NCBI GenBank assembly: GCA_040757575.1
Contig: JBFLXA010000011.1
Location: forward strand, 47,764-111,763
Direction of reading: 5' to 3'
DNA length: 64,000 bases
Source of the DNA: PFJX01 sp040757575
GTDB taxonomy: Bacteria; Pseudomonadota; Gammaproteobacteria; Burkholderiales; Thiobacillaceae
Shown: piece after piece, positions 1 through 7,599 of the stretch
Position numbering within the stretch: the stretch's first letter is position 1
Layout: each line of letters starts with the position of its first letter
Notes under the pieces: generated by a model
Told to the model about the DNA's origin: nothing
Seen by the model: only the letters and a program-made list of their open reading frames with translations
The model's database searches: none
Translations under genes and position numbers: made by a program

Positions 1-515
1 TCATGGATCATCATGGCCACCAGGGACTGGTTGTAGACCTTCTTGGAGGTGCGCAGGCACAGACGGCCCTTCCAGTTGGGGCTGGCCAGGCCCTCGTAGG
101 TGGTCAGTTCGCCGGGCATTACCTTGTTCTTGTTGTAAACCACGGTGCGGGCCCGCACGGACAGGCCAAACCACTCGCTGCCCGGGTCCCGCAGGTGAGT
201 GGGGATGTGGTCGTTCAGGACCTTGGATTTCACCGGCTGGAGCAGGCCTTCCTCGCTGGCTTGCCAAAGGTTGCCGGCATCCACGGTCATCAGCATGTCC
301 GCAGGGGTATTCCGTCCTTCCGCCTTCAGTCGGGCCAGGAGGGGGCCTTCCTTGTCGGTGATGAATTTCACCTGTACGCCGGTTTCCTTTGTGTAGGCAT
401 CGAACAAAGGCTTGATGAGCTGTTCGTTACGGGCGGAATAGACCACAACTTCGGCCGCCGTGGCGCCGGTGGCCAAGGTCGTCAGGGCAAGGGCGGTCAG
501 AATCAGTTTGCGCAT
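1..515 (-). CDS. Ferric-iron ABC transporter substrate-binding protein, FbpA/FutA type (partial, 3' end outside window)
   Basis: Reading the minus strand from the ATG at 515 gives an open frame of 171 residues that runs off the left edge without a stop. Residues 1-21 form a signal peptide (MRKLILTALALTTLATGATAA). The mature protein starts EVVVYSARNEQLIKPLF and continues with TPADMLMTVDAGNL and WFGLSVRARTVVYNK, the pattern of periplasmic ferric-binding proteins (FbpA/FutA/IdiA) that deliver Fe3+ to an ABC permease. The iron-ligand tyrosines of the C-terminal half lie outside the window. It is divergent from the porin at 695, and the gap holds two Fur-box-like sequences, fitting iron-repressed expression. 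Family is clear; the exact substrate is inferred. Confidence 0.88.
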   Translation of the reverse strand, partial: MRKLILTALALTTLATGATAAEVVVYSARNEQLIKPLFDAYTKETGVQVKFITDKEGPLLARLKAEGRNTPADMLMTVDAGNLWQASEEGLLQPVKSKVLNDHIPTHLRDPGSEWFGLSVRARTVVYNKNKVMPGELTTYEGLASPNWKGRLCLRTSKKVYNQSLVAMMIH

Positions 516-560
516 GTGTACTCCGTAATGGGTGTTGAATGTGGGATGGATTTAATCAGA

Positions 561-611
561 GATGAGAATAATTCGCAACACCTATTGCATATGATAAACG
601 TTCTCATTTAT
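561..611. promoter_or_regulatory. Putative Fur-box pair in the divergent iron-transporter/porin intergenic region
   Basis: Two AT-rich 19-mers, at 561-579 (GATGAGAATAATTCGCAAC) and 593-611 (GATAAACGTTCTCATTTAT), each match the classical Fur consensus GATAATGATAATCATTATC at 11 of 19 positions by eye. They sit in an AT-rich island within otherwise GC-rich DNA, between the divergent ferric-binding protein and porin genes, where a Fur operator would be expected. The match is moderate and no binding data exist; one of the two may be chance. Confidence 0.45.
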
Positions 612-694
612 AGTTCACCTACGCCGTATAGGTGAGGTGTGTTGCTGTGATCTCGCCGAACCATGAAAACAACGATCTGTTTTAGGAGAAAGTT

Positions 695-2032
695 ATGACT
701 TATGGGATGTCGTCCTGCCTGCGCGCCCTGCCCCTAGTGGCGGCCCTGGTGTCCTTTCCGGCCCTGGCCGAGCCCTCGGCTGCGGATATCGCCCAGATGT
801 TGCAAGCCATGCAGGCCCGTCTGGATAGGTTGGAGGCCCGCAACGCCGAACTGGAAAATCGTCTTGCGGAGAAAAGTGCCGGGGCCGGTGAAGCCGTCCT
901 CAGCGCCCGGGTGGAAGAACTGGAGCAGGAAGTGGTGGCCCTGAGCAAGAAGCCGGACCCCATGGAGCGTTTCGAGGGCATCAGCGTGGGCGCCAGCCTG
1001 ACCACGGTGGTCCAGCACGCCAATCATGGCGCGGTGGATGACGGCCAGTGGACCTCCAGGGCGGACGTGGAAGTGGAACTGCCCATGGGCTCCATCGGTG
1101 AAGCGGAAGGTAGACTGTTTGCCCATTTTCGCGCCGGGGATGGCGGTGGTGTGGACACCGGCGGCTTCGTCCCCGTCAATGCAGCCGCCTTCGGAGACGA
1201 ATCCCGCATGGACCTGATGCAGGCCTGGTACCAGCTGGACATTCCAGTGGGGACCCAAAACGGCGACCTGGGCCGGGTGGAACTCACCGTCGGCAAGATC
1301 GACCCCTTCGGCTTCTTCGACGGCAACAACATCGCCGACGACGAGTCGGAGCAGTTCCTGAACCTAGCCTTCATCCACAACCCACTGCTGGATGCGGGCG
1401 GCGACATTGGCGTGGGCGACGACGGTGCCAGCCCGGGCGTGCGCGTGTCTTACATCAGCGACGTGAACGGTTCCAACAACTACAGCGCCTCCCTGGGTTA
1501 TTTCGGTGCGGGGGAGGGGGGCGACTTCAGCGATGCCTTCTCCAATCGCCTGCTCATCGGCCAGCTGGAATATGCCGGCAAGACCTTCGGCGGCATGGCG
1601 GGGGCCTACCGGTTGTATGCCTGGACCAACAACAGCGCCCTGAAGCTGGATGAAGTGACCGAAGAGCGCCACAGCGGCTGGGGTATCTCCCTGGATCAGC
1701 AGATTGCCGAGCACGTGACCCTGTTCTCCCGCCTGGGCTTCTCCACCAAGGGCGAGGTGGGCTTTGACCGCGCCTACACCCTGGGCGCCCAGTTCGACGG
1801 CGGCCTGTGGGGCCGGGCCGATGACCGCATCGGCCTGGCCGTGGGACGCCTGGAGGCCACCAAGGCTTCAGGCATGAGCGGCAACGAAACCCCGGTGGAG
1901 CTGTATTACGCCTGGCAGGTCAACGACCACCTGCTACTGAGCCCCAACCTCCACTGGATCGGCGAGCCCGGCGGCGACGAGTCCGCCGACGACATCACCG
2001 TCTTGGGCGTGCGGGCCAAGCTTTCCTACTGA
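695..2032 (+). CDS. Outer-membrane porin with N-terminal coiled coil (OprB-like carbohydrate/iron-associated porin family)
   Basis: 445 residues. The ATG at 695 follows a good AGGAGA ribosome site. Residues 1-25 are a signal peptide ending in FPALA. Residues about 28-85 are a heptad-rich coiled coil (AQMLQAMQARLDRLEARNAELENRLAEK), as in porins that contact peptidoglycan. The rest is alternating beta-strand sequence typical of a 16-stranded barrel, with segments such as RVELTVGKIDPFGFFDGNNIADDE seen in OprB-like porins, and it ends in an aromatic residue (LSY), consistent with Bam recognition. Divergence from the iron-binding protein gene and the shared Fur-like region suggest an iron-uptake role; the actual solute is unknown. 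Confidence 0.75.
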   Translation: MTYGMSSCLRALPLVAALVSFPALAEPSAADIAQMLQAMQARLDRLEARNAELENRLAEKSAGAGEAVLSARVEELEQEVVALSKKPDPMERFEGISVGASLTTVVQHANHGAVDDGQWTSRADVEVELPMGSIGEAEGRLFAHFRAGDGGGVDTGGFVPVNAAAFGDESRMDLMQAWYQLDIPVGTQNGDLGRVELTVGKIDPFGFFDGNNIADDESEQFLNLAFIHNPLLDAGGDIGVGDDGASPGVRVSYISDVNGSNNYSASLGYFGAGEGGDFSDAFSNRLLIGQLEYAGKTFGGMAGAYRLYAWTNNSALKLDEVTEERHSGWGISLDQQIAEHVTLFSRLGFSTKGEVGFDRAYTLGAQFDGGLWGRADDRIGLAVGRLEATKASGMSGNETPVELYYAWQVNDHLLLSPNLHWIGEPGGDESADDITVLGVRAKLSY

Positions 2033-2060
2033 GCGCCGGAGGCCTTTGTTAACGGTCGCC

Positions 2061-2088
2061 CACCCCTCACCCCTCACCCTTCACCCCC
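2061..2088 (+). repeat. Heptamer tandem repeat (CACCCCT, four imperfect units)
   Basis: Positions 2061-2088 read as CACCCCT, CACCCCT, CACCCTT, CACCCCC in perfect 7-base register. The array lies between the porin stop and the AGGAGG ribosome site of the next small gene. A different heptamer array, GAAGGGG, occupies a gene junction at 62287-62312. Confidence 0.8.
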
Positions 2089-2099
2089 AGGAGGTCATC

Positions 2100-2315
2100 G
2101 TGGATAGCAGCACAGCCCTAGTCACCGGCGCGTTGGATCAGTTGATGCGCCATAGCCTCACCGGCTGCAGGCAGGCCGCCCATCAGGCCGCGCGTCTGCT
2201 GGATGTCCTTTCGGAATCCCCCGACCTGGATCAGGACACCCGTAGCCTGTGCGGCCTCATGTGCGACCGTCTGGAGGCGGGGGAGGGCGGGATCCGAGGT
2301 GTATCCCATGTGTGA
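2100..2315 (+). CDS. Small protein of unknown function upstream of DUF2325 gene
   Basis: A GTG at 2100 sits six bases after AGGAGG (2089-2094), a strong ribosome site, and gives 71 residues (VDSSTALVTGALDQLMRHS ... IRGVSHV). An ATG 54 bases upstream is possible but would read through the heptamer repeat and lacks a ribosome site. The sequence is helical, with three cysteines. Its stop overlaps the start of the DUF2325 gene by eight bases, indicating translational coupling and a shared operon. I do not recognise the family; the position makes it a likely partner of the DUF2325/HemP iron cluster. Confidence 0.6.
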   Translation: MDSSTALVTGALDQLMRHSLTGCRQAAHQAARLLDVLSESPDLDQDTRSLCGLMCDRLEAGEGGIRGVSHV

Positions 2316-3690
2316 CCGTTGTGAAAACAAGGGCAGCGTGCTGACCAGCCTGCTGGCCAAGGCAGGGGTGGTAAGCGAGCCTTTTCCTGCGCAGGCTAGG
2401 CCCGGGGCAGAATTCCAACCTGTCGACCAGGTGAAACGGCTTGAGGTGACCAATGCGGGCAGCCTCTCCAAGGCCGGGCGCCGCCCGAAGCTCTGGGAAC
2501 TGGAGGAAAAACACCACTGTCCGGTGATCGGTACCTGCCTGAGCCTGGAGGAATTGCAAAAGATCGCCCGCAAGGGGGGCTTTCCTGGCAAGTCCTTCGA
2601 GCCTTACCGCCTGCATGTGGAAGCCGTATCCATCTCCTGTAGTCGCAATGAGATGGCCGAAGCCATGCACAAACTGCTGGAACGCAAGTTCAGCCTGGAC
2701 CTGGCCCACTTCAGCCGTCTGCGCACGGATGCAGAAGTTCTGACCCAGTGGAAATGGCATCTGGAGCGGGGCGAGGTGGCCGGGCCCATGTGGGCGGCCC
2801 TGACCCACAAGGTCGCCAGCAAGTCCACCCGGGATGCAATCTATGCCGATGTGCACATGCTCTCCCACCAGGTGGGTGCGGGCCAGGCGGCGGATATCCG
2901 GCGCCTGGAAACCCTGCAAAAGGAACATGCTGAACTGCGGGCCGCCCATGGAGCCTTGAAGGGGACCGAGCGGGAGGTTGCACTGACCCGCCAGGCCCTG
3001 GAGCGGGAAGTGAATGGCCTGCGCACCCAGGTCCTGTCCCAGGCCGAAGAAATGGCCGCCCTGCGGACCCGGTTGCAGACCTATGAATCCGGCCAGGCCA
3101 TCGTCGCCCTGGGGAGGCGTTTGTTGATGGCCGAGGCCCAGGCCGCCCGCTCCACGGAACTTGAGGTGCGTCTCAAGGCCCTTGAGCAGCGGACTGGCAT
3201 GCTGCGCGCCGACAAGGTGCGGCTGACCCGGGAACTGGACGAAACATGTGCCGAGCGGGATGCCCTGGAGCGGCTATGGGGCGTCGATGGTCCGGCCGCC
3301 GATGACCCGGCCGGAGCCGACCGAACCTGCGCCGGGGAGTGCGGCCAATGCGACCAGCGGCTCAAGGGACGCTGCGTGTTGTGCGTCGGCGGCCGTGTCC
3401 CCCTGTTGCCCCAGTACCGCCAGCTGGCGGAGCGCCTGGGAGTGCGTCTGATCCACCATGACGGCGGGAGGGAAGAAGCCCTGGCCCGTCTGCCGGAACT
3501 GCTCAACGCCTCCGATGCGGTGATCTGCCCGACGGATTGCGTCGGTCATCTCGCCTATTACCAGCTCAAGAAGCATTGCAAACAAAGCGGCAAACCTTGC
3601 GTTCTGGCCAAGCGTTCCGGGGTGGCGGGTTTTGCCGCCGCCCTGGCCCGCCTGGCCGAAGGCCGCGCCGATATCCATACCCAGACATGA
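2308..3690 (+). CDS. DUF2325 domain protein with N-terminal CxxC, central coiled coil and Cys cluster
   Basis: The ATG at 2308 (MCDRCENKG) gives 460 residues; an in-frame extension back to 2203 would overlap the upstream gene much further and is less likely. A CxxC lies at residues 2-5. A long coiled coil covers roughly 190-335. Residues 341-359 carry a Cys cluster C-x3-C-x2-C-x7-C-x2-C, immediately before a C-terminal DUF2325 domain (GGRVPLLPQYRQLAERLG, then CPTDCVGHLAYYQLKKHC) to about residue 455. The Cys arrangement suggests a metal site, possibly zinc or iron-sulfur. DUF2325 genes often neighbour hemP and iron-uptake genes, as here; the hemP start overlaps this stop as ATGA. Biochemical function is unknown. 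Confidence 0.85.
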   Translation: MCDRCENKGSVLTSLLAKAGVVSEPFPAQARPGAEFQPVDQVKRLEVTNAGSLSKAGRRPKLWELEEKHHCPVIGTCLSLEELQKIARKGGFPGKSFEPYRLHVEAVSISCSRNEMAEAMHKLLERKFSLDLAHFSRLRTDAEVLTQWKWHLERGEVAGPMWAALTHKVASKSTRDAIYADVHMLSHQVGAGQAADIRRLETLQKEHAELRAAHGALKGTEREVALTRQALEREVNGLRTQVLSQAEEMAALRTRLQTYESGQAIVALGRRLLMAEAQAARSTELEVRLKALEQRTGMLRADKVRLTRELDETCAERDALERLWGVDGPAADDPAGADRTCAGECGQCDQRLKGRCVLCVGGRVPLLPQYRQLAERLGVRLIHHDGGREEALARLPELLNASDAVICPTDCVGHLAYYQLKKHCKQSGKPCVLAKRSGVAGFAAALARLAEGRADIHTQT

Positions 3691-3845
3691 ACGACGAGAA
3701 AACGCCTCCTCCCAGCGACAAGACCATGCCCGTGTACCAGTCGCAAACCCTGTTCCAGGGCGGCAAGGTCGTGCTCATCGTCCATGAAGGACGGGAGTAC
3801 TGGCTGCGCATCACCCAGGCGGGCAAGTTGATCCTCACTGCCTGA
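3687..3845 (+). CDS. hemP: Hemin uptake protein HemP family
   Basis: 52 residues, starting at an ATG that overlaps the DUF2325 stop as ATGA. The C-terminal half (SQTLFQGGKVVLIVHEGREYWLRITQAGKLILTA) is the characteristic HemP signature: a small conserved beta-rich core with LF-x-G, H-x-G-x-x-Y-x-LR and a terminal KLILTA. HemP family members are short, Fur-regulated proteins encoded in heme or siderophore uptake loci, and some act as regulators of heme receptor expression. The location between DUF2325 and imelysin genes supports iron or heme control; the molecular role here is inferred. Confidence 0.9.
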   Translation: MNDEKTPPPSDKTMPVYQSQTLFQGGKVVLIVHEGREYWLRITQAGKLILTA

Positions 3846-3912
3846 CCATCAACCTATTCATCAATTTCCCAATTCCATGAACGCCCACTCTCTGAATCTG
3901 AATACCGCTTCC

Positions 3913-5076
3913 ATGAAAAAACTCATTCTTGCCCTGGCACTGACTTCCGCGATCACCCTTCAGCCCCTGCAACCCGCCCTGGCAGCCGAGGCAGGAAGCG
4001 GCCCCGTACTGAACCACTATGCCAATCTGGTGTACGCCAATTACGAGGACACCCTGAACACCGCCCTGGCCTTGCAGAAAGCCATCGACAGCTTCCTGGC
4101 CAGCCCTTCCGCCGACACCCAGAAGGCCGCCCAGCAAGCCTGGCGCGCGGCCCGGGAATCCTACGGCCAGACCGAGGCCTTCCGTTTCTATGGCGGCCCC
4201 ATCGATGACGACAACGGCCCCGAAGGCCGCATCAACGCCTGGCCCATGGACGAATCCTTTGTCGACAGCGTGGAAGGCAACCCCAATGCCGGCCTGGTCA
4301 ACGACCGCAGCTTCGCCATCACCAAGGAATCCCTGTCCGGCCAGAACGAACGGGGCGGCGAGGAAAACATCGCCACCGGCTATCACGCCATCGAGTTCTT
4401 CCTGTGGGGCCAGGATTTCAATGACAACGGCCCCGGCAACCGCAGCTTCACCGACTTCGTGGACGGCAAGGCCCCCAATGCCGACCGTCGCCGGGAATAC
4501 CTGAAAGTGGTCACCGAACTGCTCATCGATGACCTGACCTATCTCACCAAGGCCTGGCGCCCGGGCAGCAAGCTCAACTACCGGGCCCGTTTCGTGGAAG
4601 GCGACCAGGATTCCCTGCGCAAGATGTTCGTGGCCCTGGGTTCCCTGTCCCGGGGGGAGTTGGCCGGCGAGCGCCTGGAAGTGGCCCTCAACAGCCAGGA
4701 TCAGGAGGACGAGCATTCCTGCTTCTCTGACAACACCCATCGGGACGCGGTGCTCAACGCCACCGGCATTGAAAACGTCTGGCTGGGCCGCTACAAGCGG
4801 GCGGACGGCAGCGTGCTGCAAGGGCCTTCCCTGAAAGACCTGGTTGCCGCCAAGGATGCCGCCCTGGCGGACAGGACCAGCAAGCAGATCGCCACCTCCG
4901 TGGCCAACGCCCAGGCCATCCAGGCCCCCTTCGACCGGGAGATCATCGGCGGCAAGGACGCCCCCGGCCGCCTCCGCATCCAGGCCACCGTAGGCAGCCT
5001 GGTACAGCAGAGCAAGGACCTGGTGGCCGCCGCCAATGCCATCGGCATCACCAAGCTCACCCTGGTGCAACCCTGA
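3913..5076 (+). CDS. Imelysin family (M75) iron-regulated periplasmic/outer-membrane protein
   Basis: 387 residues from the ATG at 3913, chosen because MKKLILALALTSAI starts a clean signal peptide cleaved after LAA; an ATG at 3877 adds 12 residues without a better ribosome site. The imelysin signature GxHxxE is present as G156-H158-E161 (GYHAIE). Two helical repeats typical of imelysins follow (AWRAARESYGQTEAFRFYGGP in the first). The family includes IrpA and ICMP, which are iron-regulated and bind metal or heme-iron compounds; peptidase activity is doubtful in most members. It heads a run with a di-heme oxidoreductase, a second imelysin and DUF1513, a conserved gene order also seen around Pseudomonas icmP. 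Confidence 0.9.
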   Translation: MKKLILALALTSAITLQPLQPALAAEAGSGPVLNHYANLVYANYEDTLNTALALQKAIDSFLASPSADTQKAAQQAWRAARESYGQTEAFRFYGGPIDDDNGPEGRINAWPMDESFVDSVEGNPNAGLVNDRSFAITKESLSGQNERGGEENIATGYHAIEFFLWGQDFNDNGPGNRSFTDFVDGKAPNADRRREYLKVVTELLIDDLTYLTKAWRPGSKLNYRARFVEGDQDSLRKMFVALGSLSRGELAGERLEVALNSQDQEDEHSCFSDNTHRDAVLNATGIENVWLGRYKRADGSVLQGPSLKDLVAAKDAALADRTSKQIATSVANAQAIQAPFDREIIGGKDAPGRLRIQATVGSLVQQSKDLVAAANAIGITKLTLVQP

Positions 5077-5149
5077 CTTTCCAATCCTCTCCCCCCGGGA
5101 GAGGGGAGTACTTAGCCAGACATTCGCCCGCCAGCACGCCATCCGCCCC

Positions 5150-6562
5150 ATGAAATCCCTCAAGCCCCTCTCCCTGACCCTCCTGCTCGCCGCCACTGGC
5201 TACAGCTACTTCCCCGCCGCCGCCACCGTGGAAGACCAGGAAGGCGAAAAGACCGGCGGCGATACCACTGTGTACGCCACGGGCCGCAACGCCTTCTCCT
5301 TCCCGGCGGCCAACCTCACTGACGTGGAACGCACCCGTTTCGTCATCGGCAATTCCTTTTTCAAGCGAAACTGGGTGGAAGCGCCGTCCTCCACCAAGGC
5401 CCGGGATGGCCTGGGGCCCCATTTCATCGCCCGTTCATGCGGCGGTTGCCATGTCACCGACGGTCGGGGGGAGCCTCCCAAGGCCGGGGAGCAGCCTGTC
5501 TCCCTGTTGATCCGCCTGTCTGTGCCCGGTGTGGGGGCCCACGGAGGCGTCATCCCGGAGCCCACCTACGGCGACCAGTTCAACAACGCCGCCGTGCAGA
5601 AGGTGAAGCCGGAAGGCCGGGTGGTCATCACCCACACCGAGGTGAAGGGCGCCTTTGCCGACGGCACGGCCTACACCCTGAAAAAACCCTATTACAGCTT
5701 CGCCGACCTGGGCTACGGCCCCATGGCCAAGGATGTGATGGTCAGTCCCCGGGTGGCCCCCCAGATCATCGGCGTGGGCCTGCTGGAGGCCATTGCCGAG
5801 GCGGATATCCTGGACAACGCCCGGCAGCAGGCCGCTACGGGGGGCGCAATCAAAGGCGTGCCCAACCGGGTCTGGGATGCCCCCTCCGGCCAGATGATGC
5901 TGGGCCGCTTCGGCTGGAAGGCCAACGTGGCCACCGTGGCCCACCAGACCGCCGGCGCCTTCAATGGCGACATCGGCATCACCTCCAGGGTGTTCCCCGA
6001 CGAAGCCTGCACCGCCGCCCAGAAGGACTGTCTGGCCGCGCCCCGGGGTGCCCAGGGGAAGGCGCCGGAGATCGATGACAAGATCCTGGGGGACGTGGTG
6101 TTCTACCAGGCCACCCTGGCCCCGGCGGCCCGCCGCAATGTGGACGATCCCCAGGTCCGCTTGGGCAAATCCCTGTTCCATGCAGCCCGGTGTGCCACCT
6201 GTCACCGGCCCAGCTACGTCACCACTGCTTCGCCCAATCCCCAGTTCAGCAGTCCGGCCCTGAACGGCCAGCGCATCCACCCCTACACAGACCTGCTGCT
6301 CCACGACATGGGTGAAGGCCTGGCGGATGGCCGACCCGACGGCCAGGCTAGCGGCCGCCAGTGGAAGACGCCCCCCCTCTGGGGCGTTGGTTTGATCCAC
6401 GACGTCAACAGCCACCGCCGTCTGCTCCACGACGGCCGGGCCGATGGCGTGCTGGAGGCCATCCTCTGGCATGGCGGCGAAGCGGAAGTCAGCCGCAACA
6501 AGGTGCTGAACATGAGCAAGCCCGAGCGGGACGCCCTGGTGAAGTTCGTGGAGTCCCTGTGA
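5150..6562 (+). CDS. Di-heme oxidoreductase family protein (DUF1111), exported c-type cytochrome
   Basis: 470 residues from the ATG at 5150, which begins a signal peptide (MKSLKPLSLTLLLAATG, cleavage near AAA). Two c-type heme motifs are visible: CGGCH starting at residue 97 and CATCH near residue 347, the second in a typical cytochrome domain preceded by VRLGKSLFHAARCATCHRP. This is the DUF1111 architecture, distantly related to di-heme peroxidase and MauG-like proteins, acting in the periplasm. It lies between two imelysin genes; its stop overlaps the next start as TGATG. A role in redox handling of iron or heme (for example ferric reduction or oxidation) is plausible but not demonstrated. 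Confidence 0.88.
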   Translation: MKSLKPLSLTLLLAATGYSYFPAAATVEDQEGEKTGGDTTVYATGRNAFSFPAANLTDVERTRFVIGNSFFKRNWVEAPSSTKARDGLGPHFIARSCGGCHVTDGRGEPPKAGEQPVSLLIRLSVPGVGAHGGVIPEPTYGDQFNNAAVQKVKPEGRVVITHTEVKGAFADGTAYTLKKPYYSFADLGYGPMAKDVMVSPRVAPQIIGVGLLEAIAEADILDNARQQAATGGAIKGVPNRVWDAPSGQMMLGRFGWKANVATVAHQTAGAFNGDIGITSRVFPDEACTAAQKDCLAAPRGAQGKAPEIDDKILGDVVFYQATLAPAARRNVDDPQVRLGKSLFHAARCATCHRPSYVTTASPNPQFSSPALNGQRIHPYTDLLLHDMGEGLADGRPDGQASGRQWKTPPLWGVGLIHDVNSHRRLLHDGRADGVLEAILWHGGEAEVSRNKVLNMSKPERDALVKFVESL

Positions 6563-7587
6563 TGTTCACGCCATTGATGGGGCGCGCCCTCACCCGTGGC
6601 CCCGCTCCCGAAGAGGCCCGGTTTCCTGCCTCTACTCGAACAGCCGTCCTGGCGCTCTTCCTGGCTGTCGTGACGTCTCCCTCTGCCTGGGCCGCTAGCG
6701 AACACCATTTCTACGACGCCTGGCACGCCCCCCGGGCCGCCGACTTCGCCCAGGCCAGCCAACCCCTGGCCCCGGCAGTGCAGGCCCTGTGCGTTGCCTC
6801 CCCGGAAGGGACAGAGGTTGCCCTGGAGAAGGCACGTGCCGCCTGGCGGGATGCACTCCTGGCCTGGGAAAGTCTGTCCGCCGTGGCTCTGGGCCCGGTG
6901 CTGGAAGGCCGTTACCAGCGCCTGATCGATTTCACCCCTACCCGGCCTGCCATGATTGAAAAGGCCATCCGCTCTGCGCCTGCCACGCTGGCGGACATGG
7001 AGCGCATCGGTACGCCTGCCAAGGGTTTCCCCGCCCTGGAGTGGCTGTTGTGGACCCGGCCCGTGCAGCCCGACTCCCCTGCCTGCACCTACGCCACCCG
7101 GGTGGCCGAGGAGCTTGGTCGGGAAGCTGCCGGCCTGGCCCAGGCCCGGCTCCAAGTGCCGGTGAGCCTGGACGAACGGGTGAACCAGTGGGTGGGTGGC
7201 CTGGAGCGCCTGCGCTGGTCGGACATGGAAATGCCCGCCCGGGTGGCGCTCACCAGCAGTGCCAGGCTTGCGCCGGACTACCCGCGCCGGGCCAGCGGCG
7301 CCGTGGCCTCCGCCTGGGCGGTCCGTTGGCGCGCACTGAAGTTCCTGGCTACGGGGCCCCAATCCCTGGTCACGGCGCTGCGGGAGAAAAACCAGACGGC
7401 CGCGGCCCAGGCCCTTGTAGCCGCGGTGGCCCAGGCTGATGCCGCCATGCAGGCCGTGGCCGTGGAGGATTTCGCTACGGTTCTGGCCGCCGGCAAGGCC
7501 CTGGCAGCCCTCAAGGCCCAAGTGGAAAACCAGGTGGCGCCCGCCCTGGGCGTGAATATCGGTTTCTCCGACGCGGACGGGGACTGA
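6562..7587 (+). CDS. Second imelysin family protein, lacking the canonical GxHxxE histidine
   Basis: 341 residues; the ATG overlaps the preceding stop (TGATG), so translation is coupled. A signal peptide ends at about residue 45 (VVTSPSAWAA) after an unusually long N-terminal region, so the true start could be internal. The fold signature is imelysin-like (AARAAWRDALLAWESLSAVALGP-type helix; KGFPALEWLLW). At the position of GxHxxE it reads GFPALE (G155, P157, E160): histidine is replaced by proline while glycine and glutamate remain. A metal-site difference from the first imelysin is therefore likely. Together with the DUF1111 and DUF1513 products it probably forms a periplasmic complex or relay for iron. 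Confidence 0.87.
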   Translation: MFTPLMGRALTRGPAPEEARFPASTRTAVLALFLAVVTSPSAWAASEHHFYDAWHAPRAADFAQASQPLAPAVQALCVASPEGTEVALEKARAAWRDALLAWESLSAVALGPVLEGRYQRLIDFTPTRPAMIEKAIRSAPATLADMERIGTPAKGFPALEWLLWTRPVQPDSPACTYATRVAEELGREAAGLAQARLQVPVSLDERVNQWVGGLERLRWSDMEMPARVALTSSARLAPDYPRRASGAVASAWAVRWRALKFLATGPQSLVTALREKNQTAAAQALVAAVAQADAAMQAVAVEDFATVLAAGKALAALKAQVENQVAPALGVNIGFSDADGD

Positions 7588-7599
7588 GGAGGGCGAAGG

